A model generated the notes under the pieces. That model made no database searches. It had not been told where the DNA came from and saw only the letters and a program-made list of their open reading frames with translations. Positions 17,513 to 26,132 of a DNA stretch of 64,000 nucleotides are shown here, in pieces (within the stretch, counting starts at the first letter, position 1; each line of letters starts with the position of its first letter). Position numbers and translations under genes: made by a program. The stretch lies in NCBI RefSeq assembly GCF_900110205.1, contig NZ_FOCV01000001.1, positions 124,001-188,000 of the forward strand. The letters run 5' to 3'. Source of the DNA: Rhizobium tibeticum. Lineage in GTDB: Bacteria > Pseudomonadota > Alphaproteobacteria > Rhizobiales > Rhizobiaceae.

Positions 17513-17708
17513 TTACTTATTCGACTCGAAAGATGGATTGCTGAAGGAGGCGGCGTCTCGTCCGCGCCGTCGCTAATTTGTATCGCCGGTGACGATTTAC
17601 CAGCACATACACCCCAGGACGGGGGATTGACGAGCGTCAATTGTGATGATTCGTCAGAAAATCTCAATATTATGCTTTAGGTGGGTCCCTGCCGATCGTG
17701 GGACATCG

Positions 17709-18503
17709 TCAGCGACGAGGACCAAGCCCGATGCGCATCGCCTCCATGATCCGTTCGGCCGACTCCTGGATCGCGGCGGCCCATTCCGAAAGCCTTTCCA
17801 CGGTGAGCCGGTAAGCCGGGCCAGTTACGGAAACGCCGCCGACAAGCGACAGGTTTTCCGACCAAATCGGGGCAGCAATGCACCTGATCCCAACCTCGTG
17901 CTCCTCACGGTCGAAGGCATGGCCCTGCTTTCGTATCTCCTCGATCTCGGCAAGAAGCGACTCGGCGGTATGGGTGTTGGCCGTGAACCGATGGAAGGCG
18001 AGGTCCGCCACCAACGCCTTAACCCGCTCTCTGGGCAGGATGGACAGGGCAGCCTTGCCGACACCGGTGCAATAGACCGGTGAGGCGTTGCCGATCTGCG
18101 AGTACATTCTGACAGGCTGCTGCCCTTCGAATTTGTCGAGATAGATGATCGAGGTGCCGCGCAGCACGCCGAGGTGAACGGTTTCGCCGGTCAGATCCTG
18201 CAGAGCTTTAAGATGCGGCTCGGCAATGAGACGGAACTCGTTGCGCGCCCAGCTGCGAGAGGCGAGATCCAATAGCCGCAAGCCCGGCGAGTAGCGGCCG
18301 TCTGTATCGATCTCGAGCAGACCTTCCTCCACGAGATGGCTCAGCTGACGGTGAACCGTACCACGGGGCTGATTGGCGACCGCCAGTATGTCGGTGAAGC
18401 GCATAGGCTCGTCTGCATGGGTCACCCGGTCGAGAAGGACCATCAGCTTGCCGAGGGTGCCCGTGTCGCGCGCCTCGGATGCACTCTCTTTTGCCGCACT
18501 CAT
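17709..18503 (-). CDS. IclR-family regulator of the galactose (dgo) operon
   Basis: IclR-type regulator: N-terminal winged helix (about residues 15-75, with FTDILAVANQPRGTVHRQLSHLVEEG) and a C-terminal effector-binding domain (CTGVGKAALS, HEVGIRCIAAPIW). The start at 18503 is preferred over the GTG at 18554 because a promoter pair (TTGACT, 17 bases, TATCCT) ends at 18534, upstream of 18503. It is divergent from the dehydrogenase-dgoK-dgoA-lactonase operon, and the shared 100-base intergenic region has two TTCCA boxes 20 bases apart. Control of that operon, probably by galactose or a pathway intermediate, is inferred from position. Confidence 0.88.
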   Translation of the reverse strand: MSAAKESASEARDTGTLGKLMVLLDRVTHADEPMRFTDILAVANQPRGTVHRQLSHLVEEGLLEIDTDGRYSPGLRLLDLASRSWARNEFRLIAEPHLKALQDLTGETVHLGVLRGTSIIYLDKFEGQQPVRMYSQIGNASPVYCTGVGKAALSILPRERVKALVADLAFHRFTANTHTAESLLAEIEEIRKQGHAFDREEHEVGIRCIAAPIWSENLSLVGGVSVTGPAYRLTVERLSEWAAAIQESAERIMEAMRIGLGPRR

Positions 18504-18533
18504 CCTTGCCCCAAACGCCTTGACAGAAACGCC

Positions 18534-18562
18534 AGGATAATTGGATAATTCCACATAGTCAA
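18534..18562 (-). promoter_or_regulatory. Promoter of the iclR gene
   Basis: On the minus strand TTGACT (18557-18562) is followed after 17 bases by TATCCT (18534-18539). Transcription would start near 18527 and leave a leader of about 24 bases before the ATG at 18503, which supports that start. Confidence 0.6.
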
Positions 18563-18584
18563 ATTACGTTCCATATAATAGAAC
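18549..18584 (+). promoter_or_regulatory. Candidate IclR operator and dgo promoter
   Basis: TTCCA occurs at 18549 and 18569, 20 bases (two helical turns) apart, and the second copy is part of GTTC-N9-GAAC (18568-18584). A perfect TATAAT (18574-18579) lies inside it, 25 bases before the GTG start of the first dgo gene, with only a weak -35 (TTCCAC at 18549). A weak -35 with overlapping repeats fits a regulator-dependent promoter. The operator also overlaps the iclR -35, so autoregulation is possible. Confidence 0.5.
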
Positions 18585-18603
18585 TACCCGGGAGGAAAGA
18601 GCG

Positions 18604-19371
18604 GTGGACGTTGTTGCGCAGTTTCCGGAATTCAGGGATCGCACGGTCCTGATCACGGGCGGCGGGTCAGGCATCGGGGCAGCGATTGTTGGGGGCTTTG
18701 CCCGGCAGGGCGCCAAGGTTTCCTTCATCGACATCGATGAAGCGGAAAGCCATGACCTTGTCGAGAGGCTGTCGCGCGACACGCTCCACCCCGTTCGCTT
18801 CCACAAGGCGGATTTGCGGGATGTTGCCGCCATCCGCAGGACGGTCGATGAGGTTGTCGCTCACTCCGGCCCGATCAGCATACTCGTCAACAACGCCGCG
18901 CGCGACGACCGGCACGATTTCGAGGCGGTGACCGAGGAATATTGGAACGACAACCAGGCGATCAATCTGCGCCACGTCTTTTTCACCACGCAGGCCGTTG
19001 CGCCCTCTATGCGCACCGCCGGCGGCGGCGCGGTGATCAACATGTCGTCGATCGCCTTTCTCCTTAACATGCCCGAATTCCCTGCCTATTCGACAGCAAA
19101 AGCGGGTGTGATCGGGCTGACCAAGAGCATGGCCGGCAAGCTCGGACCTGACAACATCCGCGTCAATTGCATTCTGCCGGGGATGATCGTGACAGATCGT
19201 CAGATGAAACTCTGGCTCACCGAGGAAGGCATTGCTCGGGCTGTGCAGCGCCAGTGCGTCAAGAAGGTTCTGCACGCAGACGCCATCGTTGGTCCGTGCC
19301 TGTTTCTGGCGTCCAGCTGCGCGGCAGCGATCAGCGCACAATCCCTTATTGTCGATGGAGGCATTTTCTGA
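18604..19371 (+). CDS. SDR oxidoreductase, probable D-galactose 1-dehydrogenase
   Basis: Classical short-chain dehydrogenase. The nucleotide site TGGGSGIGAA lies near residue 18, NNAA near 90, the catalytic Ser in INMSS near 145, and the YxxxK motif in PAYSTAKAG near 160. The Asp after the second strand (FIDIDEAE) suggests NAD rather than NADP. The start is a GTG with GGAGGA eight bases upstream. The stop overlaps dgoK by one base. Because dgoK, dgoA and a lactonase follow, the most likely reaction is oxidation of D-galactose to galactonolactone in the De Ley-Doudoroff pathway. This substrate is inferred from context; a related sugar is possible. Confidence 0.8.
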   Translation: MDVVAQFPEFRDRTVLITGGGSGIGAAIVGGFARQGAKVSFIDIDEAESHDLVERLSRDTLHPVRFHKADLRDVAAIRRTVDEVVAHSGPISILVNNAARDDRHDFEAVTEEYWNDNQAINLRHVFFTTQAVAPSMRTAGGGAVINMSSIAFLLNMPEFPAYSTAKAGVIGLTKSMAGKLGPDNIRVNCILPGMIVTDRQMKLWLTEEGIARAVQRQCVKKVLHADAIVGPCLFLASSCAAAISAQSLIVDGGIF

Positions 19372-20288
19372 TGGCGAATCCCGCTTATGTCGCGGTGGAT
19401 TGGGGAACGAGCAGTTTCCGGCTTTGGCTGATGGGCAAGGATGACAGCATCCTTGGCGAAAGCCGCAGCAACGAAGGCATGACCACGGCTGCAAAGACCG
19501 GCTTTGCCGAGGTTCTGGCCTCGCACTTGGCCAAGGTGAATGCGCCGGAAAATCTTCCGGTCATCATCTGCGGCATGGCAGGCGCAAAACAGGGATGGGT
19601 CGAGGCAGGCTATATCGACGTCCCGGCATCGCTTTCTTCTATCCTGACCGGCGCGGTATCCGTTCCCGGTCAGAGCGGGGAGGTACGTATCCTTCCGGGA
19701 CTAGCCCAGAGGGATCAGGAAAGGCCCGATGTCATGCGTGGCGAGGAAACGCAGCTTCTTGGCGCGCTTGGCCCCGCAAGCACCGGATCACACGCGGTCT
19801 GCATGCCCGGTACGCACTCGAAATGGGTGCATGTCAAGGATGGGCGGGTCGCGGGCTTCTCCAGTTTCATGACCGGCGAGCTTTTCGATGCGATCTCCAA
19901 GTATACGATCCTGTCACATGCCGTAGCCGGCGCCGATCAGACGCCGGCAGATGAGGCAGCTTTCGAAACGGCGATCAGGGTAGCCTATGAGCATCCCGCA
20001 ATGGCGACCAACCTCTTCTTTACGGCGCGCTCGGGCCAGCTGCTGCACGGTCTGACCGCCGCGGCCGCACAGGCCAAGATCTCCGGAACCTTGATCGGCC
20101 TCGAAATTGCGGGCGCCATGTCAAATACGGGGGCCGGCGTCAACATCACCCTTGTCGCCGCCGGGCAGTTGAAGGGCCTTTATGAAGCGGCCTTCAAGGC
20201 ACTCTCTTTATCCTTTAACACGATCGACGCTGACACGGCTGTCCGTGGCGGCCTTGCTGCCGCCGCCAAAGCCATTTGGCCGAACTGA
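19371..20288 (+). CDS. dgoK: 2-dehydro-3-deoxygalactonokinase
   Basis: Phosphorylates 2-keto-3-deoxy-D-galactonate with ATP. The N-terminal ATPase-fold motif reads VAVDWGTSSFRLWL (residues 6-19), then ICGMAGAKQGWVEAGY and the phosphate-binding PGTHSKWV near residue 145, all typical of DgoK. The length is 305 residues. The start ATG shares one base with the stop of the dehydrogenase gene (TGATG), a translationally coupled junction. A longer frame from 19167 lies inside the dehydrogenase and is not used. Confidence 0.95.
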   Translation: MANPAYVAVDWGTSSFRLWLMGKDDSILGESRSNEGMTTAAKTGFAEVLASHLAKVNAPENLPVIICGMAGAKQGWVEAGYIDVPASLSSILTGAVSVPGQSGEVRILPGLAQRDQERPDVMRGEETQLLGALGPASTGSHAVCMPGTHSKWVHVKDGRVAGFSSFMTGELFDAISKYTILSHAVAGADQTPADEAAFETAIRVAYEHPAMATNLFFTARSGQLLHGLTAAAAQAKISGTLIGLEIAGAMSNTGAGVNITLVAAGQLKGLYEAAFKALSLSFNTIDADTAVRGGLAAAAKAIWPN

Positions 20289-20304
20289 AGAAAGCACCAA
20301 AGCG

Positions 20305-20937
20305 ATGAACCGCATCCCTTTCCCCACGATGAAGCGCCCGCTGATTGCCATTCTACGAGGGATTAAGCCCGAAGAAACCGAAAGCGTGGTCGGCGCACTG
20401 ATCGAAACCGGGCTGACCGCGATCGAAATCCCGCTGAACTCACCCGAGCCCTTCAAGTCGATCGAGATCGCCGCGAAAATGGCGCCTGCCGATTGCCTGA
20501 TTGGCGCCGGAACAGTACTGACCACCGAAGCCGTCGACAGCCTCCACTCCGCGGGTGGCAAGCTGCTGGTTACGCCGAACGTCGAGCCTGAGGTCATTGT
20601 GCTCGCCCGCAACTACGGCATGGTCACGATGCCCGGCGTCTTCACGCCAACGGAAGCGCTGGCTGCAGCCCGCGCCGGCGCGACGGGGTTGAAATTTTTC
20701 CCGGCCAGCGTCCTGGGACCGTCCGGCATCACCGCAATCCGCGCAATTCTGCCGCCGGAGCTCGTGATCGCAGCCGTCGGCGGTGTCTCGGACAAGAATT
20801 TCGCTGATTACACCAAGGCCGGCATTCATGCCTTCGGCCTCGGCACGAGCCTGTACAAGCCGGGAATGACCGCCGCAGAGGTTGCCGAGCGTGCCAAGGC
20901 GACCATTTACGCCTATGACGCAGCGGTAGGAGCTTAA
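20305..20937 (+). CDS. dgoA: 2-dehydro-3-deoxy-6-phosphogalactonate aldolase
   Basis: Class I aldolase of the KDPG/KDPGal family; it splits 2-keto-3-deoxy-6-phosphogalactonate to pyruvate and glyceraldehyde 3-phosphate. The N-terminal motif PLIAILRGIKPEE carries the catalytic Glu region, and the Schiff-base lysine lies in TGLKFFPAS (near residue 125). The length is 210 residues. The start ATG at 20305 follows the dgoK stop by 16 bases; a longer frame from 20182 lies inside dgoK and is ignored. Placement between dgoK and the lactonase fixes the KDPGal rather than the KDPG assignment. Confidence 0.93.
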   Translation: MNRIPFPTMKRPLIAILRGIKPEETESVVGALIETGLTAIEIPLNSPEPFKSIEIAAKMAPADCLIGAGTVLTTEAVDSLHSAGGKLLVTPNVEPEVIVLARNYGMVTMPGVFTPTEALAAARAGATGLKFFPASVLGPSGITAIRAILPPELVIAAVGGVSDKNFADYTKAGIHAFGLGTSLYKPGMTAAEVAERAKATIYAYDAAVGA

Positions 20938-20942
20938 GGCGT

Positions 20943-21830
20943 ATGACGGAAATTCATGAGTTCGCGGGCAGGACACTGTGCAACACCAACTCCGCGCTGG
21001 GTGAAGGCCCCACCTACGATCCGGACACGAACACCGTCTGGTGGTTCAATATTCTCGGCAAGGAGCTGCACGAGCTGAACCTTTCGACGGAAGAGAAGAA
21101 GGTGCACGCACTGCCGATGATGGCGAGTGTGCTTGCCCGCATCGATGCCGGGCGCCAGCTGCTTGCGACCGAACAAGGCCTCTTCGTCCGCGACACGAAG
21201 AGCGGCAATCTCACCTTCTATGCGGCACTCGAAAGCGACAAGCCGGAAAACCGCTCGAACGACGGCCGCACGCATCCATCTGGCGCACTGTGGATCGGCA
21301 CGATGAGCAAGCGGGCGGAAACCCGCGCAGGCTCCATCTATCATGTCGCCGGCGGTCGCGTGACCAAGATCTTCGACGGCATCAGCATTCCGAACTCGAT
21401 CTGCTTCTCGCCGGATGGAACCATGGGATATTTCACCGACACCCGCCTCAGCCGCCTGATGCGGGTGATGGTCGATGCTAAGACCGGTCTGCCGACCGGT
21501 GAACCGATCGTCCTCGTGGATACCATGGATGAGCCGGGCGGCATCGACGGTTCTGTGGTCGACGCCGACGGATACATCTGGAACGCGCGCTGGGGTGCCG
21601 GCACGGTCGATCGCTACAGCCCGGACGGACTGCGCATATCACGTTACAAGGTGCCAGCGGCCCAGCCATCCTGCCCTGCCTTCATCGGAACGAACGGCGA
21701 CCGCCTCGCCGTCACCACGGCGTGGGAGGGACTGGATGACGACGCTCGGTCCATGCAACCGCAGGCTGGATCCCTGCTTGAGCTTGACGTCACAGTGAAG
21801 GGCGTCTTTGACCCCGTTTATCTGATCTGA
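20943..21830 (+). CDS. SMP-30/gluconolactonase-family lactonase, probable galactonolactonase
   Basis: Six-bladed beta-propeller lactonase of the SMP-30/regucalcin family, metal dependent. Family landmarks are LGEGPTYDPDTNTVWWFNI with the metal-binding Glu near residue 20, NRSNDGRTHPSGALWIGTM near 105, and IPNSICFSPDGTMGYFTDT and GGIDGSVVDADGYIWNA further on. It lies five bases after dgoA and is the last gene of the operon; a terminator-like hairpin follows. Hydrolysis of D-galactonolactone to galactonate is inferred from its neighbours. The next enzyme, galactonate dehydratase, is not encoded in the window. Confidence 0.88.
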   Translation: MTEIHEFAGRTLCNTNSALGEGPTYDPDTNTVWWFNILGKELHELNLSTEEKKVHALPMMASVLARIDAGRQLLATEQGLFVRDTKSGNLTFYAALESDKPENRSNDGRTHPSGALWIGTMSKRAETRAGSIYHVAGGRVTKIFDGISIPNSICFSPDGTMGYFTDTRLSRLMRVMVDAKTGLPTGEPIVLVDTMDEPGGIDGSVVDADGYIWNARWGAGTVDRYSPDGLRISRYKVPAAQPSCPAFIGTNGDRLAVTTAWEGLDDDARSMQPQAGSLLELDVTVKGVFDPVYLI

Positions 21831-21851
21831 CGCGACACCAGGCACAATAGT

Positions 21852-21876
21852 AAGGGCGCCTGCCTGCGGCGCCCTT
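21852..21876 (+). terminator. Terminator after the dgo operon
   Basis: A 9-bp perfect stem, AAGGGCGCC (21852-21860) with 21868-21876, encloses a 7-base loop and is followed by GTTGTTCC, a weak T-rich tail. It lies 21 bases after the lactonase stop. Confidence 0.65.
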
Positions 21877-22080
21877 GTTGTTCCCCGGTATGATTGAGTT
21901 TGAAGCCCTGTGCAGCAGCTGCGCTAAAAGTTTCGCGAAATTAGCAATTTTTGCGCGATTTTTTTCGGGAACCAATAGAATTCCCATTCATTTCGATAGG
22001 AACTGGCCAAGTGGACGCCCGACTGCGAAGGACGGCTGAACTGGCCAGAGTATACTATTGCAATGAAAGGTAGGTTCGAA

Positions 22081-22701
22081 ATGACACGCAAGCTTCTCAC
22101 AACCGTTGCCGCTGGTGCCCTGTTTGCCACGGCTTTCGCACCGGCGGCATTCTCACAGAGCGCAACCCAGCCGGCAGATCCGAACGCTCCGGCCACACAG
22201 GCGGCGCCAAGCGATCCGACAGCTCCGCCGAAGGTTCCAGATGCCACGGCTCCGGCCCCGGCTGGTGAGGCTCAGGCTCCGGCACCGGCTGCCACGACCG
22301 ACACAGCGAAAGCGGGTGGTGGCTCATACCTGACCGAGCAGGCTGCCGACCAAGTGAGTGCCAACACCTATATCGGTCAGTCCGTCTATAATGGTCAGAA
22401 CGAAAGCATCGGTAGCGTCAACGACCTGATCATGAAGAAGGACGGCGGCTTGGTAGCAGCGATCGTCGGTGTCGGCGGCTTCCTCGGAATCGGCGAGAAG
22501 GACGTGGCCGTTCCGATAGATAAGATCACGATCGCCCAGAACACGCAGGACGGCAGCGTCAAGCTGAGCACCTCTGAGACCGCGGAATCGCTGAAGGCGG
22601 CCCCGCAGTTCAAGACGCTTCAGATGCTGGCAGCCGAGAAGGCCCCTGCGCCAGCGGGCACAACAGACACCACGGCCACTGGCTCGACAACGAACAAGTA
22701 A
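22081..22701 (+). CDS. Exported PRC-barrel domain protein
   Basis: The N-terminus MTRKLLTTVAAGALFATAFAP is a signal peptide with a cleavage site near residue 27. A Pro/Ala-rich linker (about 30-80) precedes a PRC-barrel domain (about 85-170; NTYIGQSVYNGQNESIGSVNDLIM and GGLVAAIVGVGGFLGIGEKDVAVP). The C-terminus is again Ala/Thr rich. The start at 22081 has GGTAGG eight bases upstream; the ATG at 22063 is the alternative. PRC-barrel proteins of this kind are common in rhizobial periplasm, and their role is unknown. It is transcribed alone after a 250-base AT-richer leader region. Confidence 0.8.
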   Translation: MTRKLLTTVAAGALFATAFAPAAFSQSATQPADPNAPATQAAPSDPTAPPKVPDATAPAPAGEAQAPAPAATTDTAKAGGGSYLTEQAADQVSANTYIGQSVYNGQNESIGSVNDLIMKKDGGLVAAIVGVGGFLGIGEKDVAVPIDKITIAQNTQDGSVKLSTSETAESLKAAPQFKTLQMLAAEKAPAPAGTTDTTATGSTTNK

Positions 22702-22751
22702 GATATGCGCAATGAGGACCAGGTGGCGTCCGAAAGGGCGCCATCACCATT

Positions 22752-24104
22752 TCAGGCGCTGACGCGATCTGACGTATCGTAGTAATTTTCGTGCAGGAAC
22801 CGCAGCGTCGCTATGCCATCGGCGGGTTTGCCGAAGTGATAGCCCTGCCCCATCCCGCAGCCGAGCGAGCGTAGCTTGACGGCTTCGGAATAATCCTCGA
22901 TTCCTTCCGCGACCACTTCCAGGTCAAGCCCCTCGCACATCGTGAGGATGGCCTTGATGATGTGCTCGGACGCGCGGTCGGAGTTGATCCGCGACACGAA
23001 GGCACGATCGATCTTGATCTTGTCGAACATGAAATCACGCAGGCGACCGAGGCTCGACTGGCCGGTCCCGAAATCATCCAGCGAGATGCGCACACCCGCC
23101 TGGCGCAGATCCGCGATGATCCGATTTGCCGTATCTGCCGAGCCCATCACCGCAGTTTCAGTGATCTCCAGTTCGAGCCGGTGCGGGTCGAAACCGACCC
23201 GGCCGAGGATCGACAGGACGCTGCTGCTCGTGCCCGGATCCATCAGTTGCGCCGAGGAGAGATTGAAGGAGAGGAAGAGTTCGCGCGGCCAGGAAAGTGC
23301 CGCTTCCGCCGCCTTGCGCAACAACGCCTCAGACAGAGCGTCGATGAAACCGCGTTCTTCCGCGAGCGGGACGAAAACACCCGGTGAAACGAAGCCCAGA
23401 TCCGGATCGTTCCATCGCGCCAGAGCTTCGAAGCCCACGACCTGGCTATTGCCGAGTGCGACGATCGGCTGAAAATGCACGTCGATCGCGTCGGAGATGA
23501 TGGCGTTGCGCAGCGCCTGTTCCAATTGCGTCGCGCGCTTCATTTCCTGGGCGATCTCGCGGGAATAGACGGTGATCTGGCCACGGCCACGCCGCTTTGA
23601 CCGGTAGAGTGCGGTCTCAGCGCTTTTCAGCAATTCCTCGAACTCCTCGCCGGCAAAGGGATAGATCGAAAACCCGAAAGATGCCGACAGCCTCACATTG
23701 CGGTCGCCAAGATCGTATGGCGCCGATAGCACCTCGCGAATCATCTGGCCGAACTTCTCGGCGCTGGCCCGCTCGAACACAAGCGGCAGGACAAAGGCAA
23801 ATTCGTCGCCGTCGTGACGCGTGACCAGGGCGCCATCCGGAATGCAGGCCTTCAGCCGATGGGCGACCTGGCAGAGAATCTCGTCGCCCGCCGATGAGCC
23901 GAAGAGATCGTTGATCGGTTTGAAGGAATCAAGATTGGCGATGCCGATCGTAAAGGGTGCCGGATCGCTCGCGCGTTCCGCGGCGATCTTTGCAATCCGG
24001 TCGCGCATGCGGTAACGGTTGCCGAGCCCGGTCAGTGGATCGGTATAGGCCATCGTCTGAAGTTCATTCTGACTTACGGGCACCAAAGGCATTTCAGCCG
24101 ACAT
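22752..24104 (-). CDS. GGDEF-EAL cyclic-di-GMP protein
   Basis: A soluble two-domain protein without membrane segments. Residues about 15-180 are a GGDEF domain starting with TDPLTGLGNRYRM; the active-site loop reads DGDEF (98-102) rather than GGDEF, so cyclase activity is doubtful. Residues about 192-440 are an EAL domain with GFEALARW (226-228 EAL), ELEITE, LDDFGTGQSSL, KIDRAFV and VVAEGIE, all residues expected of an active cyclic-di-GMP phosphodiesterase. The protein most likely degrades cyclic-di-GMP. It follows a PAS/REC gene on the same strand after 129 bases, so the two may act in one pathway controlling motility or surface attachment. Confidence 0.93.
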   Translation of the reverse strand: MSAEMPLVPVSQNELQTMAYTDPLTGLGNRYRMRDRIAKIAAERASDPAPFTIGIANLDSFKPINDLFGSSAGDEILCQVAHRLKACIPDGALVTRHDGDEFAFVLPLVFERASAEKFGQMIREVLSAPYDLGDRNVRLSASFGFSIYPFAGEEFEELLKSAETALYRSKRRGRGQITVYSREIAQEMKRATQLEQALRNAIISDAIDVHFQPIVALGNSQVVGFEALARWNDPDLGFVSPGVFVPLAEERGFIDALSEALLRKAAEAALSWPRELFLSFNLSSAQLMDPGTSSSVLSILGRVGFDPHRLELEITETAVMGSADTANRIIADLRQAGVRISLDDFGTGQSSLGRLRDFMFDKIKIDRAFVSRINSDRASEHIIKAILTMCEGLDLEVVAEGIEDYSEAVKLRSLGCGMGQGYHFGKPADGIATLRFLHENYYDTSDRVSA

Positions 24105-24233
24105 AATTCTTCAGACCCAGACTGCACCAATGCGGGAAAGGATGGCGGGCAAGTCTTAAGAATTCGATAGTGGCGCGGCCGCGTTGAAACCGTGTTCTGT
24201 CCCAAGATTTAGGGAGTTGACGCGCTTTGTTCG

Positions 24234-25955
24234 TCACATAGTGGCCTGTCTGATATCCCCGGCAAGGTATGTCTGAAAGATCCCCTGAAGAATATCGGGG
24301 CTCACCGGCTTCATGATCACATCGTCCATTCCGGCCTTTGCGCACTCGGCCCGATCACGCTCGAAAGCCTGAGTAATAACGCCGATAATCGGCGTTCTTG
24401 AACTGCCGCCTTCCTCTGTCTGGCGGATCAACCGCGCCGCTTCGAAACCGTTGAAACCTGGCAACGATATGTCCATCAGGATGATTTTCGGCTGATGCTC
24501 GGTCCACAGGCGGACCGCTTCATCACCGCTTGGAGCGATCAGATACCGGTAGCCGAGACCCTCGAGGATCTGCGAGAACACGATCTGGTTGATGTCGTTG
24601 TCTTCGGCGACGAGCACCTCGAGCGTGTTCATCTCCTCGACGGTCGTGAATTCCCAATCGGCGTCGATGCTCTCAGCGACTTGGCCGTGATTGCTGCGAT
24701 TGAAATGGCGCGCGATCTGGAAGGTGAGCTCATTTGCGAGCTGGAAGCCATCCATCACCAGCACCGGGATGCCGTATTGCTTGGCGAGCTCCAAGCAACG
24801 CATGCCAAGCTGATTGTCGATCACCAGCAGGTCGAGCGAGATGCCGGACGAACTCGCGATTTCCAGGAAGTGCTCCTCCTCGTCCTCGCCGCGGACCGAA
24901 CATGCCTCGAAACCGTATTTGGCAAGGGTCCGTAGCGCCGCTGCTTCAGCCACGACATCCGACGTCACCACCAGGATCTTGCGGCCCGAGAAGTTCTCCG
25001 GGACGATCGCCTCCATGGCCGCCGGTTCGCGACGCTCGCCGCTGCCGTTCATGGGCACGTAGGCACGCCGATAGGAATTCTTGCTCGACGTTATGACCGT
25101 CGATGCGAACCGGAATTCATCGAGATCGGCGCCGTCGCGCGGCAGGTCCTGCATTGTCGAGACGAGGAAATAGCGGCCTGGCTTGCCGATGCGGTGCTTG
25201 CGAGTGACGATATCGCGTTCCACGCCGTCGCGGGAGACCTGCCGCTGGCGGGAAACCGACATCTCACCGGTCTCCAGAACATGACAGTCGCTTTCCTCGA
25301 AGCGCTGGGCGACCTCCTTGGAGAACAGGTCGCCGCTCTTACGGCCGAGCACTTCATCGACCGTCGTCTGGTACTTCTCACAGAAGGCGATGTTGACGGC
25401 GACGTAATTCAGATTACGGTCCTTGACGAAGAGCGGGAACGGCAAATTGTCGAGGATATCCTCGGTAAGCTGCACGCGCTCGAGATCGGAACGCCACTGT
25501 TCCTCGCGCTTCTTGTCCTCGGAGATGTCCTGGATGACGCAGACGCCATAGCCGCTTGCGAGGCGTCGTTTGCCAAACCGAATCCAGCGATCGGTACCGT
25601 GCCGTTCGACGGCTTCGAAGCGTTCCCGCCAATGCGAGGCGATCTTCTGGGACAACCAATCCTCACGGCTCGGCGCACCATGATTGCTGGCCGACGGAGT
25701 GCGGATTCCGGTATCGTAGATCGCGCCCAGGAAGTCTCGCAACCGCGTCCCCGGCCTCAGCATGGTCGCCGATATCGGAAAGAAATCGAGGACCTGACGG
25801 CTCGCAAAGATCATGTGGTCGGTCTTGTCGTAGACGATGAACGCGTCGCCGAGGCTCTCGCAAACCGCGTCGAATAACGCCGTCTGCAGGCTGGTGTCAG
25901 CCGGCATTTCGCTGCCAACAGATGATGTGTCCGCTTTTTCGAAGCCGGCACTCAT
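24234..25955 (-). CDS. PAS-PAS-REC-REC signalling protein without a kinase domain
   Basis: Residues about 25-130 and 165-280 read as two PAS domains (LGDAFIVYDKTDHMIFASRQ; NLPFPLFVKDRNLNYVAVN with the VLGRKSGDLF motif). Residues about 325-430 are a degenerate receiver-like domain (GRKILVVTSD, LLVIDNQLG) without the acidic pair, and about 440-560 a canonical receiver: LVAEDNDINQIVF, phospho-acceptor Asp in LMDISLPGFNG, and IMKPVSP. There is no histidine kinase or output domain. A GTG at 25970 would add five residues. It is divergent from mutL and upstream of the GGDEF-EAL gene, which suggests a cyclic-di-GMP or cell-cycle input. Confidence 0.85.
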   Translation of the reverse strand: MSAGFEKADTSSVGSEMPADTSLQTALFDAVCESLGDAFIVYDKTDHMIFASRQVLDFFPISATMLRPGTRLRDFLGAIYDTGIRTPSASNHGAPSREDWLSQKIASHWRERFEAVERHGTDRWIRFGKRRLASGYGVCVIQDISEDKKREEQWRSDLERVQLTEDILDNLPFPLFVKDRNLNYVAVNIAFCEKYQTTVDEVLGRKSGDLFSKEVAQRFEESDCHVLETGEMSVSRQRQVSRDGVERDIVTRKHRIGKPGRYFLVSTMQDLPRDGADLDEFRFASTVITSSKNSYRRAYVPMNGSGERREPAAMEAIVPENFSGRKILVVTSDVVAEAAALRTLAKYGFEACSVRGEDEEEHFLEIASSSGISLDLLVIDNQLGMRCLELAKQYGIPVLVMDGFQLANELTFQIARHFNRSNHGQVAESIDADWEFTTVEEMNTLEVLVAEDNDINQIVFSQILEGLGYRYLIAPSGDEAVRLWTEHQPKIILMDISLPGFNGFEAARLIRQTEEGGSSRTPIIGVITQAFERDRAECAKAGMDDVIMKPVSPDILQGIFQTYLAGDIRQATM

Positions 25956-26026
25956 TCTTACGCGTCCCACATCTGTCCGATTTAAACCCAGTCCTCGGAA
26001 TTAAGTCGCAAAATGGCACCTTTGTC

Positions 26027-26041
26027 TTAAGGCGCGCTTAA
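26027..26041. promoter_or_regulatory. CtrA-like box TTAA-N7-TTAA
   Basis: TTAA (26027-26030), seven bases (ggcgcgc) and TTAA (26038-26041) match the CtrA consensus spacing. A third TTAA follows at 26044. It lies 72 bases upstream of the PAS-REC start and about 92 bases upstream of mutL, in their shared intergenic region. Which gene it controls cannot be told. Confidence 0.45.
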
Positions 26042-26132
26042 CGTTAAGCAGGCGGAATTTGGAGCGTGCACAACAATGATCGCCAACGCTTTCACACTTC
26101 CCTCGGCGCCGCGAATCCAAGACAATAGGCGC

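Noticed and set aside
22722..22744. GAAA-loop hairpin between the PRC-barrel gene and the GGDEF-EAL gene
   Set aside because: The stem has a G-T pair and no T-run, so terminator function could not be supported, although position fits.
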